From DATGMP01 sp035293565 (lineage in GTDB: Bacteria; Pseudomonadota; Alphaproteobacteria; BOG-932; Roseiterribacteraceae), in the NCBI GenBank assembly GCA_035293565.1, contig DATGMP010000106.1, forward strand, positions 33,165-97,164: a DNA stretch of 64,000 nucleotides. Reading direction: 5' to 3'. The first letter of the stretch is position 1, and every line of letters begins with the position of its first letter. A program made the position numbers and the translations under genes. Below, piece after piece: positions 26,554-34,585 of this stretch. The notes beneath the pieces were generated by a model that worked only from the letters and a program-made list of their open reading frames with translations, made no database searches and was not told where the DNA came from.

Positions 26554-27102
26554 TCAGAAATCGACCGCGCGAACCTCGACGACTTCGGGAATGTAATGGC
26601 GCAGCATGTTCTCGATGCCGGCCTTCAACGTGGCGGTCGAGCTCGGGCAGCCGGAGCAGGAGCCCTGCATGTGCAGGAAGACCACGCCATCCTCGAAGCC
26701 GTGGAAAATGATGTCGCCGCCATCTTGCGCGACGGCGGGCCGGACCCGCGTATCCAGGAGCTCCTTGATCTGGAGCACGACCTCGTCATCGTCCTCGCTT
26801 CCGGAGCTCTCCTGACCGGCTTCGATGACCGGGAGCCCGGAGGTGAAATGATCCATGATCGCGGCCAGCACGGCCGGCTTCAGCGTGAACCATTCGGCAC
26901 CTCCGGTCTTGCTGACCGAGATGAAATCCTGGCCAAGAAAGACGCCGGCGACGCCGTCGATCTCGAAAAGAGCCCGCGCGAGCGGAGAACGCCCGGCCGC
27001 GGTCGCGTCGCGGAAATCCGCGGTTCCTTCGTTCATCACGGTGCGGCCGGGGATGAACTTCAGAGTGGCGGGGTTGGGGGTCTCTTCGGTCTGGATGAAC
27101 AT
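26554..27102 (-). CDS. NifU/Nfu family iron-sulfur cluster protein
   Basis: 182 residues from ATG 27102 (MFIQTEETPNPATLKFIPG). The N-terminal Nfu_N domain (1-90) is followed by a C-terminal NifU-like domain (about 110-180) with the cluster-binding C-X2-C in GSCSGCPSS and the preceding RPAVAQDGGDI signature. It carries or delivers 4Fe-4S clusters. An upstream in-frame ATG at 27186 would add 28 residues without homology. It is 23 bp upstream of tsaB-rimI, which begins at 26530, and part of the conserved usp-nfu-tsaB order. Confidence 0.95.
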   Translation of the reverse strand: MFIQTEETPNPATLKFIPGRTVMNEGTADFRDATAAGRSPLARALFEIDGVAGVFLGQDFISVSKTGGAEWFTLKPAVLAAIMDHFTSGLPVIEAGQESSGSEDDDEVVLQIKELLDTRVRPAVAQDGGDIIFHGFEDGVVFLHMQGSCSGCPSSTATLKAGIENMLRHYIPEVVEVRAVDF

Positions 27103-27189
27103 GGCAACGCCCTCAGATTCGCGGAGATACGGCAAAAACCGTGTCCTGTTACTAGCACACATGGCCCGTCGGGCGCTTTGGATCAAGCT

Positions 27190-27681
27190 TCAGCTGATCG
27201 CATCCATCTGCTCGCGCGTCAGACTGCCGGGCACGACCGTGATCGGGATTCTCAGCCGTCCCACGGCCTTGCTCGCGAGATACGTGACGAGCGGACCCGG
27301 CCCTTCGGACCCGATTCCGGCGGCGAGCACCAGGATCGAGATGGTCGGATCGTCGTTAATTAGACCGAGAAGCTCGTCGCGAACCGAGCCTTCCAGGATA
27401 TAGATCGCCGGGATCGATCCGGTTACCTCGATGACCGTGCGGGCCATGCGCTGCATGAGCTGTTCGGCGTCTTGGCGCGCTTCCTCCTTCATGAGCGCCG
27501 CCACGCTGGCGAGGCCATGGGTCTCTTCCTGCGGTATGACCCTCAGCAGCGCTACGCGACCGCCGGTGCGCATCGCGCGCCGGCTGGCGTAATAGAGCGC
27601 GACCGGCATCTCGACGCTGTCGTCGACGACAACAAGGAAAACGCGCGGCGCACCGGGGCGGGATGCTGGTTGCTCGCTCAT
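27190..27681 (-). CDS. universal stress protein
   Basis: 163 residues with the UspA fold: the first strand FLVVVDDSVEMPVALYYASRRA, a middle EGSVRDELLGLINDDP segment and the C-terminal strand VGRLRIPITVVPG. The nucleotide loop G-X2-G-X9-G(S/T) is only partly kept. It probably binds nucleotide or responds to stress; no specific role can be given. Three base pairs separate it from the upstream TIGR02186 gene, so it is in the same transcript. Confidence 0.88.
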   Translation of the reverse strand: MSEQPASRPGAPRVFLVVVDDSVEMPVALYYASRRAMRTGGRVALLRVIPQEETHGLASVAALMKEEARQDAEQLMQRMARTVIEVTGSIPAIYILEGSVRDELLGLINDDPTISILVLAAGIGSEGPGPLVTYLASKAVGRLRIPITVVPGSLTREQMDAIS

Positions 27682-27684
27682 AGG

Positions 27685-28431
27685 TCACATCCTACGGAAT
27701 ATCGCGCCAGCCGCCCAGCCGGCGGCTATAGCGAGGGCGAGCGCGCCGGTGCCGTAGAGCACCGAATGATGGTGAGCGACCGCGAACACGCCATTGGAGA
27801 AGCCGACGCGACTCACGATCAGCGGCGTCGTTTGGGCGCTGATCACCTGGCCGCCGGAGAGAAGAACGACCTCCACCGTGTAGTCGCCGGTCGGCAGATT
27901 GGCGGGGAAAACGATGTCGGCGCGGAACAGATGCTCGCCCAAAAAGCTCACCCGCGCCAAATCCGGACGATAGAGATCCGTTCGCTCCTGGGCCCGCAGC
28001 AGCGCCGCTCGGAATGGCGAGAACTCCGTAGGATCGGTGGTTTCGGTAAGCTGGAAGCGAAGATTGTCGAGGCCGATCCCGTAGCGCACCAGGGTTTCCG
28101 GTGTCGCGATCTCGGTCAACGGCTTGGTCGCGGCGGCTTCGTAGAAGCTCGGCGCGTCACGAAAGGTGGCGCTCCTGCCGTTGAGCCAGACTCCGAGGAT
28201 ACGCGTCTTGCGCCGAACGACGATCGTTGTCGGCGGTCCGCGAACGACGACGGCGACATCGCCCTGGCGGTCGGCGGATCCGAACAGGACCAGATCCGCT
28301 CCGGCGAATCCGGTGGTGATCCCGATCACGTGGCTCGACAGATCGGCGGCGAGGCTCTGGGCGCGCGCGCTGGTCGCCACGGTCGCCGTGATCCAGAGGA
28401 TCAACGCCGCTATGCGTGCAGTACGCCTCAT
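27685..28431 (-). CDS. TIGR02186 family membrane-anchored protein
   Basis: 248 residues. An N-terminal signal peptide (about 1-25, ending ARAQ) precedes a periplasmic beta-rich domain, with a single C-terminal membrane helix near residues 222-242 and a short cytoplasmic RRM tail. It matches the TIGR02186 type, alphaproteobacterial proteins found beside TauE/SafE permeases. Here its ATG overlaps the permease stop (ATGA). It is probably an accessory subunit of that exporter, but this is inferred from position only. Confidence 0.8.
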   Translation of the reverse strand: MRRTARIAALILWITATVATSARAQSLAADLSSHVIGITTGFAGADLVLFGSADRQGDVAVVVRGPPTTIVVRRKTRILGVWLNGRSATFRDAPSFYEAAATKPLTEIATPETLVRYGIGLDNLRFQLTETTDPTEFSPFRAALLRAQERTDLYRPDLARVSFLGEHLFRADIVFPANLPTGDYTVEVVLLSGGQVISAQTTPLIVSRVGFSNGVFAVAHHHSVLYGTGALALAIAAGWAAGAIFRRM

Positions 28432-29342
28432 TGCGTGGGCATCGTGACCGAAAATAGATGCTCCGGCGTCGCGAACAGGTCGAAGGCCATCTTCACCGCC
28501 ACGACGAATACGACAAGCGCGTGCATGAGCCGCGCATAATCCGGGTGCAGCAGGTGGCTGAGCCGCGTGCCGATCTGCGCGCCGACAACGCCGCCGATGA
28601 TGAGGATCAGGGCGAGCACGATGTCGACCGCGTGCGTGGTGACGGCTTGGAGAAAGGTCGTGATGCCGGTTGTGAAGATGATCTGGAACAACGATGTCCC
28701 GGCCACCAGCCCGACCGGCATGCCGAGGATATAGATCATCGCGGGCACGAGGGCGAACCCGCCGCCGATGCCCATGAGCGCCACCATCAGGCCGCCCACG
28801 AAGCCGATCGCGAGCGGTAGGAAGGCGCTGATATAGAGACGCGAGCGCGGGAAGCGCATTCGGAGCGGCAGCCGATGGAGGGCGCCATGCTCATGCAGCT
28901 TGCGCCTTATCTTGACGTTGCGACGGAGCACGAGCACGCGGAAATTGTCGACCATCATCAGCGCGGCGACCGTGCCGAGGAACAGCACGTAGGTCAGCGA
29001 GATCACGAGATCGATCTGGCCCAGCGCCTTCAGTCGCGCGAAGAGCGCGACCCCGACCATGCTGCCCAGAGCGCCGCCCACCAGCATGATCGAGCCCAGC
29101 TTGAAATCGACGTTCCGCCGACGCCAATGGGCGATGACGCCCGAAACGGAAGCGGCAACCAGCTGGTTGGATTGCGTCGCAACGGCGACCGTCGGCGGCA
29201 CGCCGACGAAGATGAGGAGCGGCGTCATGAGAAATCCGCCCCCAATCCCCAGCATTCCGGAAAGCAGCCCGACGAGCCCTCCCATCGCCAATATGACGAG
29301 AGGGTCGACGGTCATCTCGGCGATAGGCAAGTAGATCTGCAT
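28428..29342 (-). CDS. sulfite exporter TauE/SafE family permease
   Basis: 304 residues, about eight membrane helices with the two-fold repeat of the TSUP family: GLLSGMLGIGGGFLMTPLL (about 20-38) and the second copy VGGLMVALMGIGGGFALVP (about 177-195). Members export sulfite, sulfoacetate or related organosulfur anions. The following gene encodes a coupled TIGR02186 membrane protein. Substrate direction and identity are inferred from the family. Confidence 0.92.
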   Translation of the reverse strand: MQIYLPIAEMTVDPLVILAMGGLVGLLSGMLGIGGGFLMTPLLIFVGVPPTVAVATQSNQLVAASVSGVIAHWRRRNVDFKLGSIMLVGGALGSMVGVALFARLKALGQIDLVISLTYVLFLGTVAALMMVDNFRVLVLRRNVKIRRKLHEHGALHRLPLRMRFPRSRLYISAFLPLAIGFVGGLMVALMGIGGGFALVPAMIYILGMPVGLVAGTSLFQIIFTTGITTFLQAVTTHAVDIVLALILIIGGVVGAQIGTRLSHLLHPDYARLMHALVVFVVAVKMAFDLFATPEHLFSVTMPTQ

Positions 29343-29385
29343 CTCTTCAGGCCGACTCGGAGTCTAGTCCCGCGGCCACTCCCGG

Positions 29386-30384
29386 TCACCCAGGCAGGAA
29401 GCCGATTAGACGGCGGGTCTCGGCGAGGACCGGCGCGGCAATGCTCTTCGCCTTTTCGGCACCCTCTTTCAGGATCGCGTCGACGGCCGGCGGGTCGGCA
29501 AGCAGCGCGTTCATCCGCTCGACGATCGGTCCGAGAGCGGCGATAGCGGCATCGGCCAGCTCGGCCTTCAGTGTCGAGAACTGCGCTCCGGCGAAACGCG
29601 CGACCGCGGCACCCTTCGAGCTGTTGGTCAGCGCCGCATAGATGGTCAGCAGATTGTCTGCTTCAGGCCGTCCCTCTAACCCTTCTGGGGAATGCGGCAG
29701 GGCATCCGGGTCGGTCTTGGCCTTGCGGATCTTCTGGGCGATGAGCTCGGGCGTATCGGTCATGTTGACCCGACTCATGTCCGAGAGATCGGACTTGGAC
29801 ATTTTCTTGGAGCCGTCGCGCAGCGACATCACCCGCGTCGCCTCGCCCAGGATCTGCGGCTCGGGCAACGGGAAGAAATCGACGCCGTAGCGATAGTTGA
29901 AGGCGCCGGCGATGTCGCGGGCGAGCTCCAAATGCTGCTTCTGGTCCTCGCCGACCGGCACATGCGTCGCCTTGTAGACCAAAATATCGGCCGCCATCAG
30001 GACCGGGTACGTATAGAGGCCGACCAGCGCGCCATCGCGGTCCTTGCCGGCCTTCTCCTTGAATTGCGTCATCCGGTCGAGCCAGCCGACCCGCGCGAAG
30101 CAGCTCAAAAGCCACGCCATCTCGGTGTGGGCCGGCACATGGCTCTGCACGAAGATCGACGCCCGCTTGGGATCGACTCCAGCCGCGATATAGGCGGCTG
30201 CGATCTCCCGCGTCGACTGGGCGAGCGCGGCGGGGTCTTGAGGCTGTGTGATCGCGTGCAGATCGACCACGCAGAACAGGCTTTCTCCCTGATCCTGGAG
30301 CGCCACCCAGTTCTTCAGCGCACCCAGATAATTGCCGAGGTGCAACTGATTGGTCGGCTGCATGCCGGAAAGGATGCGGATCAA
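29386..30384 (-). CDS. trpS: tryptophanyl-tRNA synthetase
   Basis: 332 residues, class Ic synthetase. The N-terminus RILSGMQPTNQLHLGNYLG carries the HIGH-like HLGN, and KMSKS (residues about 193-197) is intact. The only start before the conserved core is a TTG at 30384; the frame is closed by a stop 12 codons upstream and no ribosome site is evident. It is 71 bp downstream of murJ on the same strand. Confidence 0.97.
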   Translation of the reverse strand: MIRILSGMQPTNQLHLGNYLGALKNWVALQDQGESLFCVVDLHAITQPQDPAALAQSTREIAAAYIAAGVDPKRASIFVQSHVPAHTEMAWLLSCFARVGWLDRMTQFKEKAGKDRDGALVGLYTYPVLMAADILVYKATHVPVGEDQKQHLELARDIAGAFNYRYGVDFFPLPEPQILGEATRVMSLRDGSKKMSKSDLSDMSRVNMTDTPELIAQKIRKAKTDPDALPHSPEGLEGRPEADNLLTIYAALTNSSKGAAVARFAGAQFSTLKAELADAAIAALGPIVERMNALLADPPAVDAILKEGAEKAKSIAAPVLAETRRLIGFLPG

Positions 30385-30455
30385 GGGAGGCTCTGGGCGA
30401 GGGGTCCGGGTGGGACCGGGTTATCGGTCTCCGGCGGCCTAGGGTCAAGCCGCCA

Positions 30456-32015
30456 TCAGGTCGCGACCCTCGGGCGCCTGAGCAGCGCCTTGAGATCTCC
30501 CGGCCCGGCGACGCCGGTCGCCATGATTGCGCCCCCATAGACCGCGAGCCCGCCGCCGACCAACGCCACGAGAGCCGCGGCGCGGCGCGATAGGTCGGCC
30601 GCCCACCAGTCGGCGAACGGCTCCTGGATCAGGAGAAGCGCGGCAGCCATGGCTGCCGTCGCCAGCAGGATCCGGGGCAGCGCATGGGTCAGCCGGTCGT
30701 CGAGGCCCAGCAAGGCGCGGCGGTGCAATCCCCAGCCGAGCATGCCGACATTGAGCCAGGCCGTGACTCCGGTTGCGGCCGCGATGCCGACGATGCCCCA
30801 ATGCAGCACGAGCACGAAGGTAAGCGCCAACGCCGTGTTGAGCGCCACCGTGATCAAACTGAATTTGAGCGGGGTCTTGGTGTCTTCGCGGGCGAAATAG
30901 GCGGTCGAGAGCGTCTTAGCCAGCACGTAGGCCGGTATGCCAGCCGAATAGGCCGCTAGTGCGCCCGCCGTCATGATGGCGTCGGCGGGCGCAAAGGCGC
31001 CTCGCGAGAAGAGGCCGATCATGATCGGCCGGCCGGCCACTGCGAGCGCTGTGGCCGCAGGGAGGGAAAGGAGAAGGGAGGCCTCCATCGCGCGCGCTTC
31101 CAGCGCACGGGCCCCGGCCCGGTCGTCCGACTTGACGTACCGGGCCAGCATCGGCAGCAGCGCCGTCCCCACCGCGATCCCGATCACTCCGAGCGGCAGC
31201 TGATAGAGCCGTTCGGCGTAATAGAGGTGCGAGATCGCGCCGGCCGGCAGCAACGAGCCTATCATGGTGTCGATGAAGATGTTGATCTGTACCGCTCCGG
31301 CGCCGATCGCGGCCGGCGTCATGAGGGCGAACAGGCGGCGGATGGCGGGCGTGAGCGTCGGCCAGCGCAGCCGCAGCCTGATGCCGGCGCGTCGGCAGGA
31401 GCCCATCATCCAGGCGACCTGGACGAAGCCGGCCGCGAACTCGCCCCAGGCCGCCGCGTGGCCGGCGGTCTTGAAATAGGGCGTGAGGAACAGCCCGCCG
31501 ATGATGCAGATGTTGAATAGAACCGGCGCTGCCGCGAAGGGGCCATAGCGGTCCAGCGCGTTCAACACGCCGCCTTGCAGGGCGGTAATCGAGATCAACG
31601 TCAGGTAGGGGAATGTGATCATGCAGAGCGCGACCGCGAGCTCGTAGCGGGGGCTCCCCGGCACGAAGCCCGGCGCCAGAACGCGCATCACGAGCGGCAT
31701 GAAGGCGAGGAAGGCCGCGGTCATTGGTATCAAAATCGTGAGCATCGCGGCCTGCGCCTCCTCGGCGAAACGCTCGGCGGCCTTCTCGCCTTCCGCATGG
31801 GCGGTTTTGGCGAAGAGAGGGACGAAGGTGACGCTGAACGCGCCTTCGGCGAACAGGCGGCGGAAGAAATTCGGCAGCTTGAAAGCGACGAAATAGGCGT
31901 CTGCCACGGGCCCGGCGCCCAGAATGTCTGCTAGCAGGACGTCGCGGATGAAGCCCAGAACCCGGCTGACCAGGGTCAGCCCGGCCACGGTCGAAACGGC
32001 GCGGGCAAAGCTCAT
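30456..32015 (-). CDS. murJ: lipid II flippase MurJ
   Basis: 519 residues, a MATE/MOP-superfamily membrane protein with about 13-14 helices. The N-terminus VAGLTLVSRVLGFIRDVLLA and the PNFFRRLFAEGAFSVTFVP segment (about 49-67) are the MurJ signatures. It flips lipid II across the inner membrane for peptidoglycan synthesis. In many alphaproteobacteria murJ follows glnD directly; here the pqq cluster and a small membrane-protein gene lie between. Confidence 0.97.
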   Translation of the reverse strand: MSFARAVSTVAGLTLVSRVLGFIRDVLLADILGAGPVADAYFVAFKLPNFFRRLFAEGAFSVTFVPLFAKTAHAEGEKAAERFAEEAQAAMLTILIPMTAAFLAFMPLVMRVLAPGFVPGSPRYELAVALCMITFPYLTLISITALQGGVLNALDRYGPFAAAPVLFNICIIGGLFLTPYFKTAGHAAAWGEFAAGFVQVAWMMGSCRRAGIRLRLRWPTLTPAIRRLFALMTPAAIGAGAVQINIFIDTMIGSLLPAGAISHLYYAERLYQLPLGVIGIAVGTALLPMLARYVKSDDRAGARALEARAMEASLLLSLPAATALAVAGRPIMIGLFSRGAFAPADAIMTAGALAAYSAGIPAYVLAKTLSTAYFAREDTKTPLKFSLITVALNTALALTFVLVLHWGIVGIAAATGVTAWLNVGMLGWGLHRRALLGLDDRLTHALPRILLATAAMAAALLLIQEPFADWWAADLSRRAAALVALVGGGLAVYGGAIMATGVAGPGDLKALLRRPRVAT

Positions 32016-32070
32016 GCCCGAAAGCCCTAGCGGGATTCATGGGGAATGACCAGCGCCCGGATCGGCGCGA

Positions 32071-32253
32071 TCAGACGGGGTTTAAAGCGATGGTCGAGAT
32101 GATGAAAAGCGAGGCGCCGAGGAAGATGATCGCGACCAGGCAACTTGCCGCCACGCGCTCGGCCTTGGTCCAACGGCGCCAGTCGCGCATCAGGTCGCGC
32201 ATGAAACCGCGCGATGAACGGGATGCCTTGACCGAGCTCTGAACCGTCTGCAT
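32071..32253 (-). CDS. small single-pass membrane protein
   Basis: 60 residues. A basic N-terminal half (RDWRRWTKAERVAAS) is followed by one strongly hydrophobic helix, CLVAIIFLGASLFIISTIAL, ending close to the C-terminus. ATG 32253 is preceded by GGGAG with a 7-nt gap; ATG 32274 would add seven residues. No family is recognised. It precedes murJ on the same strand with 55 bp between and is divergent from pqqA. The coding call rests on the ribosome site and the clear membrane helix. Confidence 0.5.
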   Translation of the reverse strand: MQTVQSSVKASRSSRGFMRDLMRDWRRWTKAERVAASCLVAIIFLGASLFIISTIALNPV

Positions 32254-32473
32254 GGGACGACTCCCGATAGACATGAGCTGACGATACCGTCCTCATTTTA
32301 ATAAAGGTTAAATGCGGCCGATCGGGGGCGCGACTGTGGAATTGTCGTGACGATTCAGCTCAGTTCCACAACCTGACGGTGCTTGCCGCCGCGTATCGGC
32401 GCCGGTATCGTCGAATGGGCAGGCGCGCCTCAAATCGCGCCAGGACTAAAGACAAGCTTGGAGGAACCGAAAC

Positions 32474-32551
32474 ATGGCATGGACCACCCCGCGGGTGATC
32501 GAGATCAGCGTCGGCATGGAAATCAACTGCTACGCCTGCGCCGAGATCTGA
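32474..32551 (+). CDS. pqqA: pyrroloquinoline quinone precursor peptide PqqA
   Basis: A 25-residue peptide, the substrate from which PQQ is built. The essential Glu16 and Tyr20 are present in VGMEINCYACAEI and are cross-linked by PqqE. Cysteines at 19 and 22 flank the tyrosine. GGAGG at 32460-32464 (GGAGGAACCGAAAC before the ATG) gives a good ribosome site. The leader upstream (32275-32473) shows no clear promoter. A hairpin separates it from pqqB 77 bp downstream, which would let pqqA be expressed more than the rest. Confidence 0.95.
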   Translation: MAWTTPRVIEISVGMEINCYACAEI

Positions 32552-32571
32552 GACTTTTCTCTTTTCGTGAT

Positions 32572-32596
32572 CGAGCGGAGCCGGCAAGGCCGCTCG
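32572..32596 (+). promoter_or_regulatory. hairpin between pqqA and pqqB
   Basis: CGAGCGG (32572-32578) pairs with CCGCTCG (32590-32596) around an 11-nt loop; the following ATTTC is only weakly U-rich. A leaky terminator or mRNA-stabilising hairpin at this place would raise pqqA relative to pqqB-E, as known for other pqq operons. The effect here is inferred. Confidence 0.4.
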
Positions 32597-32628
32597 CTCG
32601 ATTTCTCGTCATTCGCAAGCGGTGAGCC

Positions 32629-33561
32629 GTGCTTCGCATCGTGGTATTGGGAGCGGCGGCCGGCGGCGGCTTTCCCCAGTGGAATTGCAATGACGAGGCC
32701 AACCGGCGCGCTCGCGCCGGCGATCCCAAGGTTCGCTCCCGCACGCAGTCATCGATAGCGGTCAGTGCCGACGGCCGGCGCTGGGCGGTGCTCAACGCCT
32801 CGCCCGACCTGCGTCAGCAGGCCGCCGAGCGACCCCAGCTCCACCCCGACGCCGAAGGACCCAAGCGTTCCAACCCGATAGCGGCAATCGTGCTGACCAA
32901 CGCCGACGTCGACCATGTGACCGGCTTGCTCAGCCTGCGTGAGGGACATCCCTTCGCGATTTATGGCCATGAGCGTGTCCTCGGTGTCCTCGCCCGGAAC
33001 AGCATCTTCAACGTTCTCAATCCGACGCTCGTCGACCGGCGTGTGCTGCCGCTCGAAACGCCCGCCGCGCTGCGCGACAAGGCCGGCGTGCCGCTCGGGA
33101 TCGAGGTCACCCCTTTCGCGGTTCCGGGCAAGATCGCCCTTTGGCTGGAGGATCCTACCTTGCCTGACTTCGGCTCCGGCGAGGGGGATACGATCGGGCT
33201 CGAGCTCAGGACAGAGGGGGGGCCGTCGCTCTTCTACATTCCCGGCTGCGCCGGCATGCCGCAGGAGCTACGTGAGCGTCTTCGCGGTGCCGCTCTGGTC
33301 TTCTTCGACGGCACGCTTTGGCGGGACGACGAGATGATCCGCGCAGGAGTCGGATCCAAAACCGGATTGCGGATGGGGCATATGAGCTGCTCGGGCCCCG
33401 AGGGTACGATCGCGGCTTTCTCCGATCTCGGCGTGCGGCGGAAGGTGTTGATCCACCTCAACAACACCAACCCGCTCCTGATCGACGATTCGCCCGAATG
33501 CCGGGCGGCGCGGGAAGCCGGCTGGGAGGTGGCGTTCGACGGCATGGAGCTGACGCTATGA
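32629..33561 (+). CDS. pqqB: PQQ biosynthesis protein PqqB
   Basis: 310 residues, metallo-beta-lactamase fold. The N-terminus LRIVVLGAAAGGGFPQWNC is diagnostic. Ligand-type motifs are TNADVDHVTGLLSLREG (about 88-104) and LIHLNNTNPLL near the C-terminus. PqqB hydroxylates the cross-linked Glu-Tyr intermediate in PQQ synthesis. The start is GTG 32629. Its stop overlaps pqqC (ATGA). Confidence 0.97.
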   Translation: MLRIVVLGAAAGGGFPQWNCNDEANRRARAGDPKVRSRTQSSIAVSADGRRWAVLNASPDLRQQAAERPQLHPDAEGPKRSNPIAAIVLTNADVDHVTGLLSLREGHPFAIYGHERVLGVLARNSIFNVLNPTLVDRRVLPLETPAALRDKAGVPLGIEVTPFAVPGKIALWLEDPTLPDFGSGEGDTIGLELRTEGGPSLFYIPGCAGMPQELRERLRGAALVFFDGTLWRDDEMIRAGVGSKTGLRMGHMSCSGPEGTIAAFSDLGVRRKVLIHLNNTNPLLIDDSPECRAAREAGWEVAFDGMELTL

Positions 33562-34298
33562 CCGATTCGCTGCTGCCGAAGGATGAGTTCGAGCGGCGGC
33601 TGCGCCGGATCGGCGCGGAACGCTATCACGACAAGCATCCGTTTCATCGCATGCTGCACGAGGGCGCGCTGAATCAGGGCCAAGTCCAGGCTTGGGTCCT
33701 CAATCGCTTCTATTATCAAAGATCGATCCCGTTGAAGGATGCGAGCTTGATGGGGCGTGCTGAGGATATCGATCTCAGGCGCGAATGGATCGGGCGGATC
33801 GTCGATCACGACGGCAGCGACAAGGAGGAAGGCGGCATCGCCCGCTGGCTCATGCTGGCGGAGGGTGTCGGCCTCGACCGCGATTATGTCGCGAGTTGCG
33901 CGGGCGTGTTGCCGGGGACGCGATTCGCCTGCGACGCCTATGTGCACTTCGTGCGCGACAAGTCGACCTTGGAGGCGGTCGCCTCATCGTTGACCGAGCT
34001 CTTCGCGCCCGATCTGCACAGGACGCGGATCGCCGCGCTGCTCGAGCATTATCCGTTCGCCAACGACAAAACGCTCGCCTATTTCCGGACGAGGCTTGTC
34101 CAGGCGCCGCAGGATGTGGCGTTCGGGCTTGCCTATGTGCTGCGCGAGGCCAGGACACGTGAACGGCAGGAGGCGTGCCTGGCCGCGCTTCGCTTCAAGA
34201 CCGACGTGCTGTGGGCTCAGCTCGACGCGCTCCACCACGCCTATGTGACGCCGGGCTTGATTCCGCCGGGCGCCTTCGTGCCGAAGGATCGGCAATGA
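33558..34298 (+). CDS. pqqC: pyrroloquinoline-quinone synthase PqqC
   Basis: 246 residues, all-helical and cofactor-free oxidase catalysing the last ring closure and eight-electron oxidation to PQQ. The conserved YHDKHPFHRMLHEGALNQGQVQAWVLNRFYYQ region is at about 22-54, split by the HPFH active-site His residues, with RIVDHDG near 79-85 and HYPFANDKTLAYF near 173-185. ATG 33558 overlaps the pqqB stop. Its stop overlaps pqqD (ATGA). Confidence 0.97.
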   Translation: MTDSLLPKDEFERRLRRIGAERYHDKHPFHRMLHEGALNQGQVQAWVLNRFYYQRSIPLKDASLMGRAEDIDLRREWIGRIVDHDGSDKEEGGIARWLMLAEGVGLDRDYVASCAGVLPGTRFACDAYVHFVRDKSTLEAVASSLTELFAPDLHRTRIAALLEHYPFANDKTLAYFRTRLVQAPQDVAFGLAYVLREARTRERQEACLAALRFKTDVLWAQLDALHHAYVTPGLIPPGAFVPKDRQ

Positions 34299-34585
34299 CC
34301 GAGCGAACTGTGATCCAACGCGACTCCGTGCCGCGCCTGGCGGCGCATACGCGCCTGCGTTTCGATAAGGCGCGAGACAGCTGGACGATCCAGGCGCCCG
34401 AGCGCTCCTTCATGCTCGACGCAATCGCGCACGCCATCGTCTCCCGTTGCGACGGAGCGGCGACTGTCGAGGCAATCGTCGGCGATCTCTGCCGTGCTTT
34501 CGAAGGGGCGCCGCGGGACGTTATCGAGACGGATGTGCTGAAGCTGATTCAGGACTTCGCCGACAAGGGGGTGATGGCGGCTTGA
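34295..34585 (+). CDS. pqqD: PqqA-binding chaperone PqqD
   Basis: 96 residues, a small winged-helix RRE protein that holds PqqA for PqqE. The family pattern is PRLAAHTRLRFDKARDSWTI at the N-terminus, then VSRCDGAATVEAIVGDL and the C-terminal VLKLIQDFADKGVM helix. ATG 34295 overlaps the pqqC stop and its own stop overlaps the TTG start of pqqE (TTGA), so the B-C-D-E genes are fully coupled. Confidence 0.95.
   Translation: MTERTVIQRDSVPRLAAHTRLRFDKARDSWTIQAPERSFMLDAIAHAIVSRCDGAATVEAIVGDLCRAFEGAPRDVIETDVLKLIQDFADKGVMAA

Noticed and set aside
32293..32313. TTAA-N6-TTAA near the divergent small membrane gene and pqqA, as a CtrA site
   Set aside because: The CtrA consensus needs a 7-bp spacer; here it is 6, and there is no second site.
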